NCBI GenBank assembly: GCA_003520545.1
Contig: DOUP01000265.1
Coordinates: forward strand, 1 to 7,399
Direction: 5' to 3'
Source of the DNA: Maritimibacter sp.
GTDB lineage: Bacteria; Pseudomonadota; Alphaproteobacteria; Rhodobacterales; Rhodobacteraceae
Length of the DNA: 7,399 nucleotides
In this document: positions 6,244 to 7,399 of the stretch, piece after piece
Position numbering within the stretch: position 1 is the stretch's first letter
Layout of the letters: every line of letters starts with the position of its first letter
The notes under the pieces: model-generated
Seen by the model: only the letters and a program-made list of their open reading frames with translations
Told to the model about the DNA's origin: nothing
Database searches by the model: none
Translations under genes and position numbers: made by a program

Positions 6244-6987
6244 ATGCGCCTTTTCGACCACCAGCTTGACCAGACACCGCCCGCCCAGGTCGGCCTTGTC
6301 GTGTTGCAATCCGATGAAAGCGTCGAACCCGATTTCAAACGCCTCCTGCCCGACGCGCTCGAACTCCTCGTCACCCGCATCCCCTCCGGCGACGACGTAA
6401 CGCCGGAAACGCTCGCCGCCATGGAAGACGACCTCTCGGGCGCGGTCGGCCTCTTCCCCGGCTGGGCCAATTTCAAAGCCATAGGATATGCCTGCACCTC
6501 CGGTGCCGCCCAAATCGGTCCCGCGCGCGTCGCCCAGATCATGTTGGAAACCGCCGGCGCCCCGGCCTCGTCCGATCCGGTCACCGCGCTCACCGCCGCC
6601 TGCGAAACGCTGGGAATCGAACGCCTCGCGCTCCTCTCCCCCTATACCGCAGACGTCTCGGACCGGCTGCGTGACGTGCTCGCCGCCCAAGCCATCGACA
6701 CGCCTGTTTTCGGAAGCTTCAACATCGCCTCCGAGGCCAAGGTCGCCCGCATCACGCCTCGCTCCATCATCCATGCCGCCGAAGCACTGGTCGCAGACGC
6801 CCCCGTCGATGCGCTCTTTCTGTCCTGCACCAACCTGCGCACCCTCGACGTGATCGAGCGGCTCGAAGATCGGCTCGGTATCCCGGTCCTGTCCTCCAAC
6901 CTGGTCCTCGCCTGGCATCTCGCCCAACTGGCCGGAACAACGCTCTCGGACCACGCGCCGGGTCGCCTGCCCCAGCGGAACATGTAG
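6244..6987 (+). CDS. EutA/maleate isomerase/arylmalonate decarboxylase-family protein
   Basis: This 247-residue protein belongs to the cofactor-independent Asp/Glu racemase superfamily, in the branch with maleate cis-trans isomerase, EutA (ectoine utilisation) and arylmalonate decarboxylase. Both active-site cysteines are present: C84 in YACTSGA and C195 in LSCTNLRT. That is the spacing expected for maleate isomerase/EutA; arylmalonate decarboxylase keeps only the second. Two Rossmann-like halves are suggested by LGIERLALLSPYTADVS in the second half and by the C-terminal GIPVLSSNLVLAWHLAQLAG. The enzyme would racemise or isomerise a small carboxylate through cysteine proton transfer. It starts one base after the M24 stop, has no Shine-Dalgarno and is the last gene of the operon; no clear rho-independent terminator follows it. 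The substrate is not readable. Shared context with a lyase and an M24 hydrolase recalls ectoine-type clusters. The family is secure; the exact role is unknown. Confidence 0.88.
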   Translation: MRLFDHQLDQTPPAQVGLVVLQSDESVEPDFKRLLPDALELLVTRIPSGDDVTPETLAAMEDDLSGAVGLFPGWANFKAIGYACTSGAAQIGPARVAQIMLETAGAPASSDPVTALTAACETLGIERLALLSPYTADVSDRLRDVLAAQAIDTPVFGSFNIASEAKVARITPRSIIHAAEALVADAPVDALFLSCTNLRTLDVIERLEDRLGIPVLSSNLVLAWHLAQLAGTTLSDHAPGRLPQRNM

Positions 6988-7014
6988 CCTCACGGCGCGT
7001 TGAACCCACAACAC

Positions 7015-7043
7015 TTGGCAGATGAGAACGAATGTTCTATATA
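7015..7043 (+). promoter_or_regulatory. Sigma70-like promoter of the small SOS-controlled gene
   Basis: TTGGCA (7015-7020), 17 bases of spacer and TATATA (7038-7043) make a good sigma70-type promoter. The -10 lies between the two half-sites of the LexA box, so bound LexA would block polymerase. Transcription would start near 7050, about 20 bases before the chosen start codon. Confidence 0.65.
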
Positions 7044-7048
7044 TGTTC
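7034..7048 (+). promoter_or_regulatory. LexA (SOS) box over the -10 element
   Basis: GTTC-TATATAT-GTTC is an exact alphaproteobacterial LexA box. It is embedded in a larger inverted repeat, ATGAGAAC (7022-7029) and GTTCTCAT (7045-7052). An extra GAAC at 7026-7029 also makes GAAC-N4-GTTC with the first half-site, the form of the Gram-positive LexA palindrome. The -10 of the candidate promoter lies inside it. Repression by LexA is inferred from motif and position. Confidence 0.88.
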
Positions 7049-7070
7049 TCATCCGATGGGAGACGTGAAC

Positions 7071-7358
7071 ATGTATGAAACAAATCCATTGCCCCCGACT
7101 GACAAGCAACTCAACTACGCCCGCGTGATCGCACGGCGGCTGGATACGGCGATTCCGAAAGGCTCGCTTGAAACCCGGCAGGCTCTATCGAGCTGGATCG
7201 ACCGTCACAAACCACAAAGCTCCACGGGCGGTCAGGTCGCCACCTCGCGTCAGGTGGCCTTCGCCGAGAAGATCTCGCGCATCAAACGCCGCGCGATCCC
7301 GGACGAATGCTTCCGCGACGCGGCGCTCATGAGCCGCTGGATCGACTCCAACAAGTGA
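7071..7358 (+). CDS. Small tandem-repeat protein, probably SOS-induced; function unknown
   Basis: This 95-residue protein consists of two copies of one motif, residues 9-47 and 57-95, aligning without gaps at 13 of 39 identical positions. The shared pattern is T-x-[KR]-Q-x-x-[YF]-A-x-x-I-x-R, then A-I-P, then S-x-W-I-D and a final K. The linker (48-56) is polar and Gly/Ser-rich. The protein is basic, with no signal peptide or membrane segment. I do not recognise a named family; similar T-x-KQ-x-x-[YF]-A-x-x-I motifs occur, as I recall, near the ends of some DNA-processing proteins, which would suit a DNA-damage role, but this is weak. The start at 7071 is chosen because GGGAG (7058-7062) lies 8 bases before it. 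In-frame ATGs at 7032 and 7056 are less likely: the first overlaps the LexA box and would precede the predicted transcription start. It sits alone behind a LexA-controlled promoter, 83 bases after the operon. Confidence 0.85.
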   Translation: MYETNPLPPTDKQLNYARVIARRLDTAIPKGSLETRQALSSWIDRHKPQSSTGGQVATSRQVAFAEKISRIKRRAIPDECFRDAALMSRWIDSNK

Positions 7359-7366
7359 GTGAGGTG

Positions 7367-7390
7367 CAGAAATCATCGCGATGATTTCTG
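7367..7390. repeat. Perfect 24-base palindrome, possible terminator
   Basis: Two 12-base arms, CAGAAATCATCG and CGATGATTTCTG, are exact reverse complements with no spacer. As RNA this would fold into a 10-base-pair stem with a CGCG loop, starting 8 bases after the stop of the small SOS gene. No U-run follows in the 9 bases left, so a classic rho-independent terminator is not proven. It could also be an operator for the next gene or a dispersed palindromic repeat. Confidence 0.75.
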
Positions 7391-7399
7391 TCCGGACTT

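Noticed and set aside
4036..6987. Direct assignment as the ectoine/hydroxyectoine eut operon
   Set aside because: The lyase resembles diaminopropionate ammonia-lyase more than EutB, EutC and EutE are absent and no ectoine transporter is seen. Kept only as an analogy.
6988..7014. Terminator after the EutA-like gene
   Set aside because: Only a 4-base-pair GTTG/CAAC stem is visible and no U-run, so no terminator is called.
7032..7070. Earlier start codons (7032 and 7056) for the small SOS gene
   Set aside because: The ATG at 7032 overlaps the LexA box and precedes the predicted transcription start; neither has a Shine-Dalgarno, while 7071 has GGGAG at 8 bases.

Overview
The window looks like a chromosomal segment from an alphaproteobacterium, most likely a Rhodobacterales/Roseobacter-group member. 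The reasons are high GC, heavy use of GCC/CGC/CTC codons, a class III aminotransferase that reads like the Tpa proteins of that group, and two copies of the alphaproteobacterial LexA (SOS) box GTTC-N7-GTTC. No mobile element, tRNA, rRNA or CRISPR array was seen. The window is densely coding, and no gap longer than about 140 bases lacks a gene.

Left part (1-2503), minus strand: three genes read leftwards. First in transcription order is a YciA-type acyl-CoA thioesterase. Next is a secreted PAP2-superfamily phosphatase-like protein with a signal peptide and a beta-barrel-like C-terminus. Last is the N-terminal 309 residues of a UvrD/PcrA DNA helicase, which runs off the left edge. A LexA box lies in the 71-base gap just upstream of uvrD.

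Middle part (2504-6987), plus strand: a divergent 138-base intergenic region carries a candidate sigma70-like promoter, an AT-rich inverted repeat and a good Shine-Dalgarno. It drives a compact four-gene catabolic-looking operon: a Tpa-like class III aminotransferase, a diaminopropionate ammonia-lyase-like fold-type II PLP enzyme, an M24 metallohydrolase and an EutA/maleate isomerase-like two-cysteine enzyme. The junctions are a 1-base overlap, a 4-base ATGA overlap and a 1-base gap. The last three genes lack convincing Shine-Dalgarno sequences, so they are probably translationally coupled. The family mix echoes ectoine/hydroxyectoine catabolism (transaminase, EutB, EutD/DoeA and EutA types), but the proteins are different subfamilies and the EutC and EutE/DoeB functions are absent. 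My inference is a pathway that opens an amide-bonded or cyclic amino-acid derivative, then eliminates and transaminates the product. The substrate is unknown.

Right part (6988-7399): a second LexA box sits on the -10 element of a promoter for a 95-residue protein made of two ungapped 39-residue repeats. A perfect 24-base palindrome follows 8 bases after its stop. This small, apparently SOS-controlled tandem-repeat protein and the four-gene operon are the two least explained systems here.
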